The translations under genes and the position numbers were made by a program. A stretch of DNA of 64,000 nt from Erigeron canadensis (Eukaryota; Streptophyta; Magnoliopsida; Asterales; Asteraceae), in assembly GCF_010389155.1 (NCBI RefSeq), contig NC_057761.1, positions 46,362,213 through 46,426,212 on the forward strand, read 5' to 3'. Shown one piece after another: positions 11,281-22,300 of the stretch (the stretch's first letter is position 1; each line of letters begins with the position of its first letter). The notes under the pieces are model-generated. The model made no database searches and was not told the origin of the DNA. It worked only from the letters and a program-made list of their open reading frames with translations.

Positions 11281-11592
11281 CTTAGATGATAAAACTCAAA
11301 AATGCATTTTATAAATATAATTTTTCTTCCCTTCTTCTTCTATCCGATCTCTATAACTAATATTTTCACCGTAAAATACACATGAATTACGATTTGATTC
11401 GGTTAACCCAGATACGAAAATTCCAAAACATAACAAACCACTCGAACCGTATTATACCTTTTTATTTTTTGTTTACGGATTAACTCCGGTTTTATTGTTT
11501 TGTCTTTACGCCATGCTTTATCAACGACTGATTTGAATATTGGATAACTTTAAAATTCAACCTAACAAATAGTAGAATAATACTTATTGCTA

Positions 11593-11628
11593 TCCACACC
11601 TTCCAGTTGGGCTCCAGGAAGGTCACAA
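11593..11628 (+). promoter_or_regulatory. conserved upstream block shared with the first ERF gene
   Basis: The core TTGGGCTCCAGGAAGGTCAC is identical over 20 bases to 4951-4970 and lies about 185 bp before the ATG at 11812. A candidate TATA element (CAATATATAAAT) lies at about 11687-11698, between this block and the gene. Confidence 0.6.
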
Positions 11629-11811
11629 GAGCTACTACATCTACAAGTTGTAAACCTTTCACTCCCACCAGTCAATTATTACTACTCAATATATAAATCT
11701 TTCACTCCCCCTTCCACTCTCAATATCCACAAATCAAAATTCCAATTGCTCTCTAATCTCTATTCTCAAAAAACCTGTTAATTTTTTAGTGACAATTATT
11801 ACTAACAATTA

Positions 11812-12504
11812 ATGGCGAGTTTTGATGAAGTTACATCAGCACTTGATTTCATCAGACAACACCTTCTCGACGAATTCGAAACATCTACTACTGATCACCA
11901 TGGCTTAATTTCTCAGACATCAATTACAGAATCAGATATATCAGTTTCTGATTATCTGGATTCTTCTGCAGAAGAAGAAACCACTTGTGATTATTTCCCA
12001 TTTCAACTTCCTAGGCCACAATTATCAGTGGACACTACTAGAACAACTAAAAACACCCATATAGAGGCAACAAAATGCCCAGATGAGGTTAGCAAGGTAC
12101 ATTACAGGGGAGTTCGAAGAAGGCCGTGGGGAAAGTATGCGGCCGAGATTAGAGACCCAAAACGTAATGGGGCTAGAGTTTGGTTAGGAACCTACAATAC
12201 TGGCATTGAGGCTGCAAGAGCTTACGATAGAGCTGCATTTGAAATGCGCGGTAGCAAAGCCATTCTCAATTTTCCTTTAGAGATTGATAATTCTGCCGCA
12301 GGAACTACTAACTGCGAAACTGCAATGGTTTCTAGTAGCTCCAAGAAAAGGAGGAGTAGGGATGTAAGTGAGCTTAATGTAGTGGTAAAGAAGGAACGGA
12401 TAATGGAGACGACTTGCGTACCATTGACACCGGCAAGTTGGATGTCGACTACGGTGTTTGATTTCCCTCCGTTGTCCCCGTTTTCTCAGTTAATGGTGAT
12501 TTGA
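11812..12504 (+). CDS. AP2/ERF transcription factor, group IX (ERF5/ERF6-like), copy 2
   Basis: This intronless 230-residue nuclear regulator is the tandem paralogue of the gene at 5112. The ERF domain spans about residues 97-157 and is almost identical to copy 1 ([51 protein letters not shown]). The N-terminal [20 protein letters not shown] block matches group IXb factors. Past the domain are basic KKRRS and KKER patches. The C-terminus VPLTPASW followed by [10 protein letters not shown] keeps the proline-directed Ser/Thr motifs that serve as MAP-kinase targets in ERF6/ERF104-type proteins. It is probably pathogen- or ethylene-inducible, by family analogy. The start is the first ATG and is shared with copy 1. 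Confidence 0.94.
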   Translation: MASFDEVTSALDFIRQHLLDEFETSTTDHHGLISQTSITESDISVSDYLDSSAEEETTCDYFPFQLPRPQLSVDTTRTTKNTHIEATKCPDEVSKVHYRGVRRRPWGKYAAEIRDPKRNGARVWLGTYNTGIEAARAYDRAAFEMRGSKAILNFPLEIDNSAAGTTNCETAMVSSSSKKRRSRDVSELNVVVKKERIMETTCVPLTPASWMSTTVFDFPPLSPFSQLMVI

Positions 12505-13792
12505 GGATCATGCTTATCTATATGTATAGTAATTATAAGTAGATCATGATATATAATCATTCTTTGATTCGTTATTATTTTATTATTGACATTAATGTCC
12601 AATTTCTCATATCATGACTAATTAAAAACAAAATTTTCATATGATTATCTTTGATTAGTAAGATGGTAATCGAAGATACCTAATTGTCACTTAATTGCAA
12701 GTCGCTCGGTTTATGAACAGTAGCCTCCTAGATTCATCCACTATGACTCCAGACTCATAAAACGAATCATCTTAAACTTAGTTTGTTAAGTACTCGTAAT
12801 TAATATCATCATCCAAACTGGAGGAAAAAAAAAAAAAAAAAACTAGTATCACATGACCATTAACCCTTTTTTGCATTTGAAATGAAATATTATACAACAA
12901 TACCTTTGCAAGGACACATCATAATGTCCAGATAATCGTTTGAATATCCAATAAATTTTTCTGATTCATAAAATTATTCAATATTACTCAAAAGTATATA
13001 TTAAACAAAAGTTATAGAAATACATATAAGGTTCGAATTGAAATGGAAAACAACAACAATATTACTCAATGTCTGCAAAAGCGGGTTACGAGGGAGGTGA
13101 GAGGTAGACAGTTTTGTCTCTTCCCAATGATAAAGATCTGCTTCCATAAGAACTTTTGGCCGAACGAAGAAAGAATTGAACCAATGAGTGTAATGATCAA
13201 AATGACAAATAATTCAAATAAATGACTGGTTTAACAAGAGAAATCCACTTTAACTCAATATACAAAGTTTGATCAAGTTTGATTGTCATTACAGAAACTT
13301 CTTAAATGGTTAGCAAAGGTTTTGGAAACACCTAAATCAAACCGGGTACATATAAATTAATGACTTGTTTACCACAAGTAAGTAACCCAAATATAAATTC
13401 TCCATCCGTTTACCCACTTACATTTTGGTTTTCATCTTTTTTTTTTTTTTTTTTTATTGTATTATCAATTTATCATCATAATTCTATCTATATTAAAAAT
13501 CACACTTTGAATTAAAAAACAAATTTTAATACATCAAAATAAATTATAACAATAGTCCATGTCATTAACAAATCCCATTGATATAGTTCCTGGAAAGAAA
13601 GAAAGTCACAATAAATTCATCGACCACTTATTTTGACTTTTTTAACCACAACTTGTAATATTTCTTTCTACTTTTTCCCGAATAAAAAAGCCCTCATTTT
13701 CTGACTTTTCTTTCCACTTTGAATAAAAATTGAAAAAAATTTGAAATTTTAATAAGAAAAGAAGAAATAAGGGTGGTAAAAGATTCGTGGGT
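12505..13792. other. intergenic sequence between ERF genes
   Basis: No gene is supported. A run of about 18 A lies at about 12824-12842 and a run of about 19 T at about 13437-13455. The short ORF near 13043 has no features of a real protein. Confidence 0.5.
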
Positions 13793-16319
13793 ATGGAAAA
13801 CCCAGAAGTAAAATACAGAGGAGTACGGCGGCGGCCATGGGGAAAATACGCGGCAGAGATTCGTGATCCAAAAATCGGTGCGAGAGTTTGGTTAGGTTCA
13901 TTTGATACAGCAATTGATGCCGCTAGAGCTTATGATAAAGCTGCATTTGAGATACGTGGCCGTAAAGCTAGTCTTAATTTCCCTTTACAAATTGGCCTTC
14001 TTGTTCAACCACCACCATCACCACCACCACCACCACCACCACCACCTGCCGCCGTTATCTCTATTACTCCTGCTCGAAAAAGAAAGTTATCTGACGACGG
14101 AAATGTAACGCCAACAACAGCTGCTAATAAACAAGATAACGGAGATCAATGTGACGCCGTTAACTTTGATGATGGTTTGGGGTAAGTAACTAGCAACTAA
14201 TAGATTGAGAGTAAATTTTATATATTCTAGTAAAAGTAATTTAGTAAATCTTGATCCTTTTTTACCGTTCAGTAAATTGAAATAAGATGCTTGCTATTAA
14301 TTTGTTTGTATGATAGATATAGGATATTATGCTTAAGTACCATCAAGTTGGCCTAGTGATTAGATGACTTTTCTTAAGTTTGAACCTAAATATCTGGGGA
14401 CAGGAAAAGGGGCCCGGTAAGGCGGCCTTGTACGATTCGCCCTCCTCGCGGTCATCTGAAGAGGGAAAGCCGAAAACCTCGTATGTTTATAGATATTATT
14501 TTTGATTCTCCAAGTTGGGAAATTTTGTTAAATGTTGATGCTTTTTCTACAAATTAAGTTACTCAAAGTAGAGTTGAAGCTTCTCTTGTCTTTCGTTAGC
14601 TTACCGTTTCAGTATTTACGTTTTTTAAACCTTTTTCTGTTCCTAATTTAGGTTGATTCCTATCTCAGTGGCACGTGGTTGTGGGCATTTGCTATCTCCC
14701 ATCCAACTCTCACCGAAAGTAAGTGAATAATTAGTTAACGATTTATGTGTTTTAAAACATCTGTAGTTTGTATGCATTAGTTATAGGATATATGTTATGG
14801 ACTTTCGTTGATGGTACTTGGGAATCTGGTGTTTACTGTTTGCTTGACAACGTATGATCCGTCATAATCATATCCATCGTGTGTAGTTTTTGCAAGTGGA
14901 AGCATCAATATTGTTTGCAGCATTTGAATGTACTTCTACTTGCTAACGATTAGGTTGGGTTTTTGCTTATGACTTAGTTGCATAATGCCTGTACACGAGA
15001 CATTATATAAGTATTAAAAGACATGCTTTACACCATTACCTAGTTATTTTACTCTAGATTATGTAACCTCTACTTAATCAGCGTTAAAGTTTTGGATGTT
15101 GCTAAGATGGTTGTCATTACAGTCAACTGCAGGAATCCGCTCTTTTGTTTACCTTATGAAGATTATGCTTGATTTTGTGTGTGTATATATATTATGTTTC
15201 CAGGTGAGATTGAGTAAAAGTAATGCAAAGAAAGAAACTTTTAACTGGACAAGTCGATTTGTTCTGGTTTTGTGTGATATCTTAAAGAAACATCTTATGA
15301 TGAATGGCCGAAGTTCTCCTTTTAAATGGGTTGATCTTCAGTTAGAGTTCGAAACAATTGTTAACCACAAACTGAGTAGTGAAAATGCTTTAAAGAACAA
15401 GTATGATGCAATGAGAAGAGATTACAATCTTTGGACATCATTGAAGAATTGGGAACCTGGTCATGGTTGGAATGAAAGTGCATGCAAACTGGATTGTTCA
15501 GATGATTGGTGGGATAAAAAGATCAGGGTAACGCTGTTAAATATATATATATATATATTATTTTTTTTTAATAACGAAAGCTTTTTGTTTATTAAATGTG
15601 TAACGGTTTGGTATTATATCATGTAGGAAAATTCTAATGTTAAAAGATTTAGGAAAAAACAGCCTTCTAAACAACTGCAAGAAGCATGGGATCACTTATT
15701 TGGTGATGAAGTAGCCGATGGGGTAGACTGTGTGGTGGCGTTTATGGATCCAAATACATCAAATGAGATGCATCATGTGAATATTGACGATGAGGTTGGG
15801 GATATAAGGAATGATGATAATGCAGTTACTTTTTCACAATATACTAAAAGCTCTTATCCTTTGGAAAACATTACGACTCAAAAGAACACTCCCGCTTCAA
15901 GTTTCAGAAATGAGGTGAGACAAGAAGATTTAACATCACCAAACCAAAGTGGAGATTCAAAACGATCTAAAAAGAGTCCCAAAATGGTTACAACACTTGA
16001 AATTGTTGAGCCGAAAAGTCAAAGGCGAGAATCTGGTGGAAAGGAGTTCATGACCCAACAAAATGCAACTCAACAACGTGTTTCTGACATAGTAGAGTCA
16101 GATACTTCTAGTATTAATCAGGTTGGTAATTATAGTATCAAATCAGCTATAGGTGTGATTAACCGTATGGTGGACGAAGGATTGATGACAACAGGTAGTG
16201 AGTTGTGGTGTTTTGGTATTAGTTTATTTGAAGATGCTATTAAAAGAGAATTATTCTTGAGCCTGCCGGATGATGCTGGTAGGCTGGCTTGGCTGCAGTA
16301 TAAGCAGAATCTTCACTAG
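13793..16319 (+). CDS. possible ERF-Myb/SANT-like chimeric gene (4 exons)
   Basis: Exon 1 (13793-14181) encodes a compact ERF domain right at the N-terminus ([20 protein letters not shown], residues 5-65), a run of prolines and a basic ARKRK patch. If unspliced it ends at a TAA at 14183. That stop lies inside a strong donor (G|GTAAGT). Splicing to 14652-14718, 15204-15527 and 15627-16319 keeps one frame throughout, for 490 residues. The later exons encode a Myb/SANT-like (Myb_DNA-bind_3, L10-interacting type) module: [41 protein letters not shown], then [10 protein letters not shown] and [10 protein letters not shown] conserved C-terminal region ends [11 protein letters not shown]. No in-frame ATG precedes the Myb module within its own exon. 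Note that the GTG at 13787 is not the start. The alternative is two adjacent genes, an ERF of about 130 residues and a separate Myb/SANT-like gene. The ERF domain lacks one residue relative to its neighbours (DPKIGARVW). Confidence 0.6.
14340..14480 (+). mobile_element. SINE-like tRNA-derived sequence inside intron 1
   Basis: TGGCCTAGTGATTAGATGAC resembles an A box, and AGTTTGAACCT about 35 bases later resembles a weak B box. A GC-rich body (GGGGCCCGGTAAGGCGG) follows, which stands out from the AT-rich intron. A poly-A tail and target duplication were not found, so it may be a decayed copy. Confidence 0.45.
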
Positions 16320-18700
16320 TAAAGTATGTTTTTTCAGATTTCCGTTTAAGGTTGGATATTTTCGGATTCATATATTTGGATGCCTTTCGTAGTTTGATGT
16401 CTTTGTAATTTAGTTGTATTTCGTGTATTAGTCGATAATAATTCATGCTGTCGTATTTGGACTTTTACTAGTTATATATATGCATTGCATTACCATAATT
16501 GAGACAAAGCATTTGTTAATGGTTTCATATAGGTGGATTAATACGGACAAGAAGAAAGAAGAGATTTGAAAGTGCATTGTTTACATTGACAATTGCATAC
16601 TATTTCAACTAAACATACAAAAATCGTGCAGGACATGATGACTTCAAACATAATAGGACTACATGAACAAAGTGATCAAATTTCATCTTATTGTGTTTGT
16701 AAGTAGATACTGTTGGCGTCTCTCTTGACATGGAGGCGAACTGCTTTCGATCACCTCAACTGAATCAATTGAAAAATGAAGCATTGTAATTGATTAATTA
16801 AGCTTTATTACTAAAATAATATATTAATGTTAAGATGACAAATACGTTTATCGAATATTTACTTGACGGAAAATTAACTTGTGGATAAACAAATATCCTA
16901 AAGCTGTAGTGAATATATTATTGACCAATAGAATTGTTGCTTTGTTTGGGCCGACTAGAAGTATCAAGTTATAATCGATAAACACTATGTTACCTTCAAT
17001 ATTCACCACCACCCTTACTCGATCGACCCCATTAACACCAGCATTGACAACAATTTTAGGCCAGCTTTTAATTTGAATGATTTCTAAATTAATTCAGATA
17101 GAACAAAAGAAGCATATTCTAAGCTAGCTACTTTGCAAGGCAAAGAAAGGTAAAATAAGTTTCTTCCAATTCTTCAGCACATAGTTTTCACAATGAAACA
17201 TTGTTGAATATTGATCGATATGGTATCGTTCCCAAAGAGCGGTGGCTGTCATGGTGGGGAGGCAATGGCGACTGATACTGATGGTGGTGATGATACTAGT
17301 TTTGGCGCAAAATGAAACTAGCTAGGTAGTAATTTGATGTTAGATAAATCTTGGAAACAAGTTTCACGATAATACGTATTAATGGTGTCTACTAGTCTCT
17401 TTTGTCTAGAAAATGGATTTCCAACTAGCTTGATTGTTGTATGTGTTTTATTAGCCTTGTTGTTATTCAACTCTTCTATTTAAAAACAATATAAGAAAAT
17501 TTAGCTTACAAATGCACACCTATCTTAAAATAAAATTAATCACAACAAACGTTGAACAATATATATATGTGATGCGGCTTAACGTGGTTTGGTCTTTTGC
17601 ACAACTCATACAATGTTATCTAAGCATAGGGATAACCAAATCTACAATACCTATGAATACTTGATCGTGTATATAGTACGACCAACAAAGCACACACGCT
17701 CATATATATTTATTTTCGTATTCTCTTGTAAACTCTCATTGATTGTCTTTTTCCTTTGAATTTTTTTTGGAAAAAACTATGTGTACTTGGAAAGTAAAAG
17801 TCATTCGTACACTTTTTGTCCTGAATCAAACAGGACATGAGGATGTCTCCATCTTTAGGGTCACACATTATACCTCTTTAGTTAATTTCCACACAAACGG
17901 TTGAACAGAACGACTTGGTATATGCTAAACGTTTATATTAGGTATAATCAAAGTTATTACAACCCATTTGATAAAAAAATTACGATACAGAATATCGTTT
18001 CACCTCGAAGAAATCTGAAGTTTGGGGTTGCTTTTTTTCGCAAAATTCCGAGTATATGCTGCTTAATTGAAGAAAGAGAGAACATCCACATTTAGATATT
18101 TGACATAACTTGAACACATATAGTGAGGAATTCTAGTACATTTGACTAGCTAGGTAATAAAATATTGTTAGTACATAAAAAGAAGCACATGTTTATGGTA
18201 TAATATGCAAGGCTAAGACATCATCATTTGATCTTGATTAGAAGTTGAAGGATATAAAAAAAAACTATAAATGTCGCTAAAAAAAATAAAAGAGTATAAG
18301 TTTATTTACTAGTGGTCACCAATAAATATCAAAAAAATAAAAATAAATGAGTGAGAACCTTAAGCGCACAACGCATAGAACTCATGCCTGATGACTCATC
18401 ATTTTCACACAAAGATTACAAGATATAGTTTTCCCACTTGCATTTGGTAATATTTGAATCTTTGACTTACGGTCTTCATCTGCCGGTCCATGTGATCACA
18501 TGGCTGACGGTACCAATTGACCTATGATTAGTTATTGGTTGGTCACCAATAAATGTCTACTAATGGTAGATTAGCAGTAAATATATATTACCGGATTAGA
18601 TCACCAGTAAATATCCAAACACATTCGGTTCTTGTGCATTCGAAGTTGATGAAGCCAATGCAATGCCGTTATGTTCTAACAAAGTGGCGCCAAATTTAAA
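16320..18700. other. intergenic sequence upstream of the proton ATPase
   Basis: No supported gene. There is a short GGTGG-rich patch at about 17240-17295, and GGTCACCAATAAAT occurs twice (about 18313 and 18541). ORFs in this stretch are short and unremarkable. Confidence 0.5.
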
Positions 18701-18712
18701 AAGTTGATTTGA

Positions 18713-18732
18713 CTATATATATATATATATTC
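18713..18732 (+). promoter_or_regulatory. candidate TATA region of the H+-ATPase gene
   Basis: GACTATATATATATATATATTC lies about 610 bp upstream of the ATG at 19337. A pyrimidine-rich leader follows (CCTCTCTCTCTTCTGTCTC near 18912). The distance suggests a long leader or a leader intron. The TA run could also be a plain microsatellite. Confidence 0.3.
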
Positions 18733-19336
18733 ATTCAGTTTCAGTTACACATAATAATTAAAAGAAGGGAAAGAAACCATATCTGTTGTAGCACACTGAT
18801 TTGGTGGCGGATCCCCCAAAATCCCCATTTCATCTTCTTCCAACAAAACAAAATTTCTTATATAAAAAAACCTCTTAATTTGAATGGTTTCCTCTACTTT
18901 GGAATCACATATTTCCTCTCTCTCTTCTGTCTCATTGTGTTCTCCAATTGCTGTGATCCATACAATGTCTTTATATGTCTTCTCTCGACCGCTATATATT
19001 CATCGATATCCCAGCTTCTTATCCCTCCCCTCACTTGTGCATTTATCTCTGATTCGGCAAGATTCATTCCAACTAGTAAAGATATATCGCAAAGTGTTCT
19101 GTTTTGGATGTTGTAACTTGCTCTTACAGCGTCGAGAATACAGGTGCACACCGTGTGTTTGATATTTTGTGTCAATGAAAAAAACATGAATTTGTTCAAG
19201 TCTTAACCATCTTTAGTCCTAAACCAAATACTAACTGACTATACACCCTCCTTATATGCTAATAACATCAACTTTTGTATTTGGTTATTGATAGGCAGAC
19301 CCTTAACGCAGTCAAGGATCGTGAGTGAAGCATAAA

Positions 19337-22300
19337 ATGGCCCCCATGGACGAGGATAAGACACTTTCCCTTGAAGCGATCAACAAAGAAGCTGTCGATT
19401 TGGTAAAGTTTCTTGCTTACACTTATTGTATCTTTAAAGTTAGCTGATTGTAGCAAATGACAAATTCTAATTCATGATATCATATATGCTACATATCTGG
19501 GTTTAAGAAGGTGTTTTTTTTTGTAATCAAGCAAGAAATTAACGGACACAGATAATTTTATATGCTTAAATACTATGTATTCAACTTTCTTTTATGTTTG
19601 CTAACTTCAAAGGATTTTACAATTCAAAGCAAGAAATCATCTGATAAGCTTGACATTAACAACAAAACTACCCTAATCATTCGAAACTAATATTACGTAA
19701 GTTATTTGTATTATTGATGCTAAGTTATGTTTTGGTTATGTAAAGTTACAAGTATATATCTTACATATTTGGAAACAAAAAGGTGACAATGCTAGCCATA
19801 TTCATCTGGATTAAATCTTTTTTTATGTTTGGCAGGAAAATATACCAGTGGAAGAAGTTTTCGAACATTTAAAATGCACGAAAGAAGGGCTTAACACGGA
19901 TGAGGTTGAAAAGCGTTTGAATATGTTTGGCTACAATAAGTTGGAAGAGAAAAAGGTTTAGTCTTAATATTGTCTGCATATTTTTGTTTTCCAACAATTT
20001 GACTATATATGTATATATATTACATAATTACCATGCCATTTGCAGGAAAGTAAAATACTCAAGTTTTTGGGCTTTATGTGGAATCCTTTGTCTTGGGTAA
20101 TGGAGGCAGCAGCACTCATGGCTATCACTATGGCACGAGGAGGGGTTAGTCCAATTATTTATTTTATATAAAGAATATAAAGGTTATATGATTTACGAAC
20201 GTGTTCATAAACAAAACTATATTTTTTTTTTTGATTAATGCACTTTAAATTCTTGCTTCCAGAAAGAACACCAGCCTCCAGACTACCATGACTTTGCTGG
20301 CATAGTGGTACTTCTGCTTATCAATTCAACCATTAGTTTTGTGGAGGAGAATAATGCTGGCAACGCAGCTGCAGCCCTCATGGCTCGCTTGGCACCAAAA
20401 GCTAAGGTATGCCTGAACAGGAAAAAGTAGGGATTTTATAACGCACAAGTTGTGTAATGGGTCAAGCTAGGTTTGGGGGAAAACCAGTAACTATTCTATG
20501 TCTCAAAATGGGTTGGATTGATGTGCAACAAATTTATCCCTTCTTTTCTTATGTTCTATTAGTAAGTGTTCCATTAAATGTAATGTGAAAACATTGTTAC
20601 ATTATAGTAGTGTTATTAGCTTATCCCACATTAATTAATAACGTGATCCCTCGTTTGACCCATTTGACTTGAGACTTTTTCTTAATTTTCTACAACGATC
20701 CCCAACGTGACCCATTAGTTGTAAAATATAAGCTGGATCAGCCCATTCTGGCGAACGAATAAGACACCAACTAAAGTGATTCATTATTGTAATATGATTT
20801 CTATGCCAGTAAGGTAATAGTTGGTAATGTCATTTCGTCGAATCCAAATGGCCTCACTAGGTTTTACGCAATGGGAAATGGAGCGAAGAGGACGCATCTA
20901 TACTGGTACCTGGAGACATCATCAGTATTAAGCTAGGAGACATTATTCCGGCTGATGCACGCCTGCTTGAAGGAGATGCTTTGAAGATTGATCAAGTAAG
21001 CACTTTGAGTTAATTATCATTGGTTGGTATGCAAGTAACAACATTAATTTTTTTTCTTTTCTTCCTTGTTATAAATAGATATATACTTTCATAATGTTCT
21101 GAAATGAGCATACATATTTTCATATATCTCTTTATTATAATTATGATAGGTATAAATTAGTTAAGGTAGATTGCTATAGTATAGAAATGAAATAAAACGA
21201 AGGTAATAACTGGTCCATGTTTTCAGTCGGCACTTACAGGTGAATCTCTCCCAGTTACCAAGAATCCAGGTGATGGAGTATACTCAGGCTCAACATGTAA
21301 ACAAGGTGAAATTGAGGCAGTTGTTATTGCTACGGGAGTCCATACATTTTTTGGAAAGGCAGCTCATCTTGTGGATAACACCACACATGTCGGCCACTTT
21401 CAGCAGGCAAGTTTAAAATGATTAAGCTCATATCTTGAAAATGTAAGTGGGATATAATGGTGATTTTAATTTTTCAGTGATAATGTAATCTTTTATAATG
21501 GACACAGGTTTTGACTTCAATCGGTAACTTCTGCATTTGCTCAATCGCCATAGGGATGATTCTTGAATTGATCATTATATTTGGTCTCCAATCACATAGA
21601 GAATATCGTGACGGAATTGATAACCTACTTGTAATACTCATTGGGGGTATCCCAATAGCGATGCCGACTGTTCTATCTGTTACAATGGCCATTGGTTCCC
21701 ATCGATTATCTCAACAGGTTCGAGAGCGTCATCTGACTAGTAACCTTAATTTATTTAATTTAGTTATTCAATAGTACTAACATATCATACAATCTGTATC
21801 AGGGTGCCATAACAAAGAGAATGACTGCCATTGAAGAAATGGCCGGAATGGATGTGTTGTGTAGTGATAAAACCGGCACCTTGACACTCAACAAACTTTC
21901 AGTTGATAAAAATCTGATTGAGGTATTGGTTTTGCATGATTTTGTTTCAAGTTAACAAAACTACCAAAGAATAACCATAGGATATAGAAATAATAGGCTA
22001 ACCAACATTAAACCATTGTATCACTACAAAAAAGAAAGAAAAGCTGTTATACTTGAGCATCTGATCAAAAGATCTGAATCCGCCAAAGAATGCCATGGTT
22101 ATAAAAATATATGGTTATGTTTTATATTTAGTCAGATAATTAAAATCCAAATAAATCTAAAAAAATGGGTCAAGCGGGTTGAAAGTTGCCCAATAAAACT
22201 TACCTACTAATTACTAAATTGCTTCAATCAAAATATTTGACTACCACTATAATGACATCCTCTTACTTTCATATTTAATGACTTAGTTATTTTGACAAAA

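Noticed and set aside
13902..14108. Poly-His ORF
   Set aside because: It is an out-of-frame reading of the proline codons in the ERF exon.
15096..15203. Start of an independent Myb/SANT-like gene at the ATG near 15111 with the upstream frame
   Set aside because: The upstream residues ([14 protein letters not shown] onward) are translated intron ending in a clear TTTCCAG acceptor at 15203. They look unlike any Myb/SANT-like N-terminus. The option is not fully excluded.
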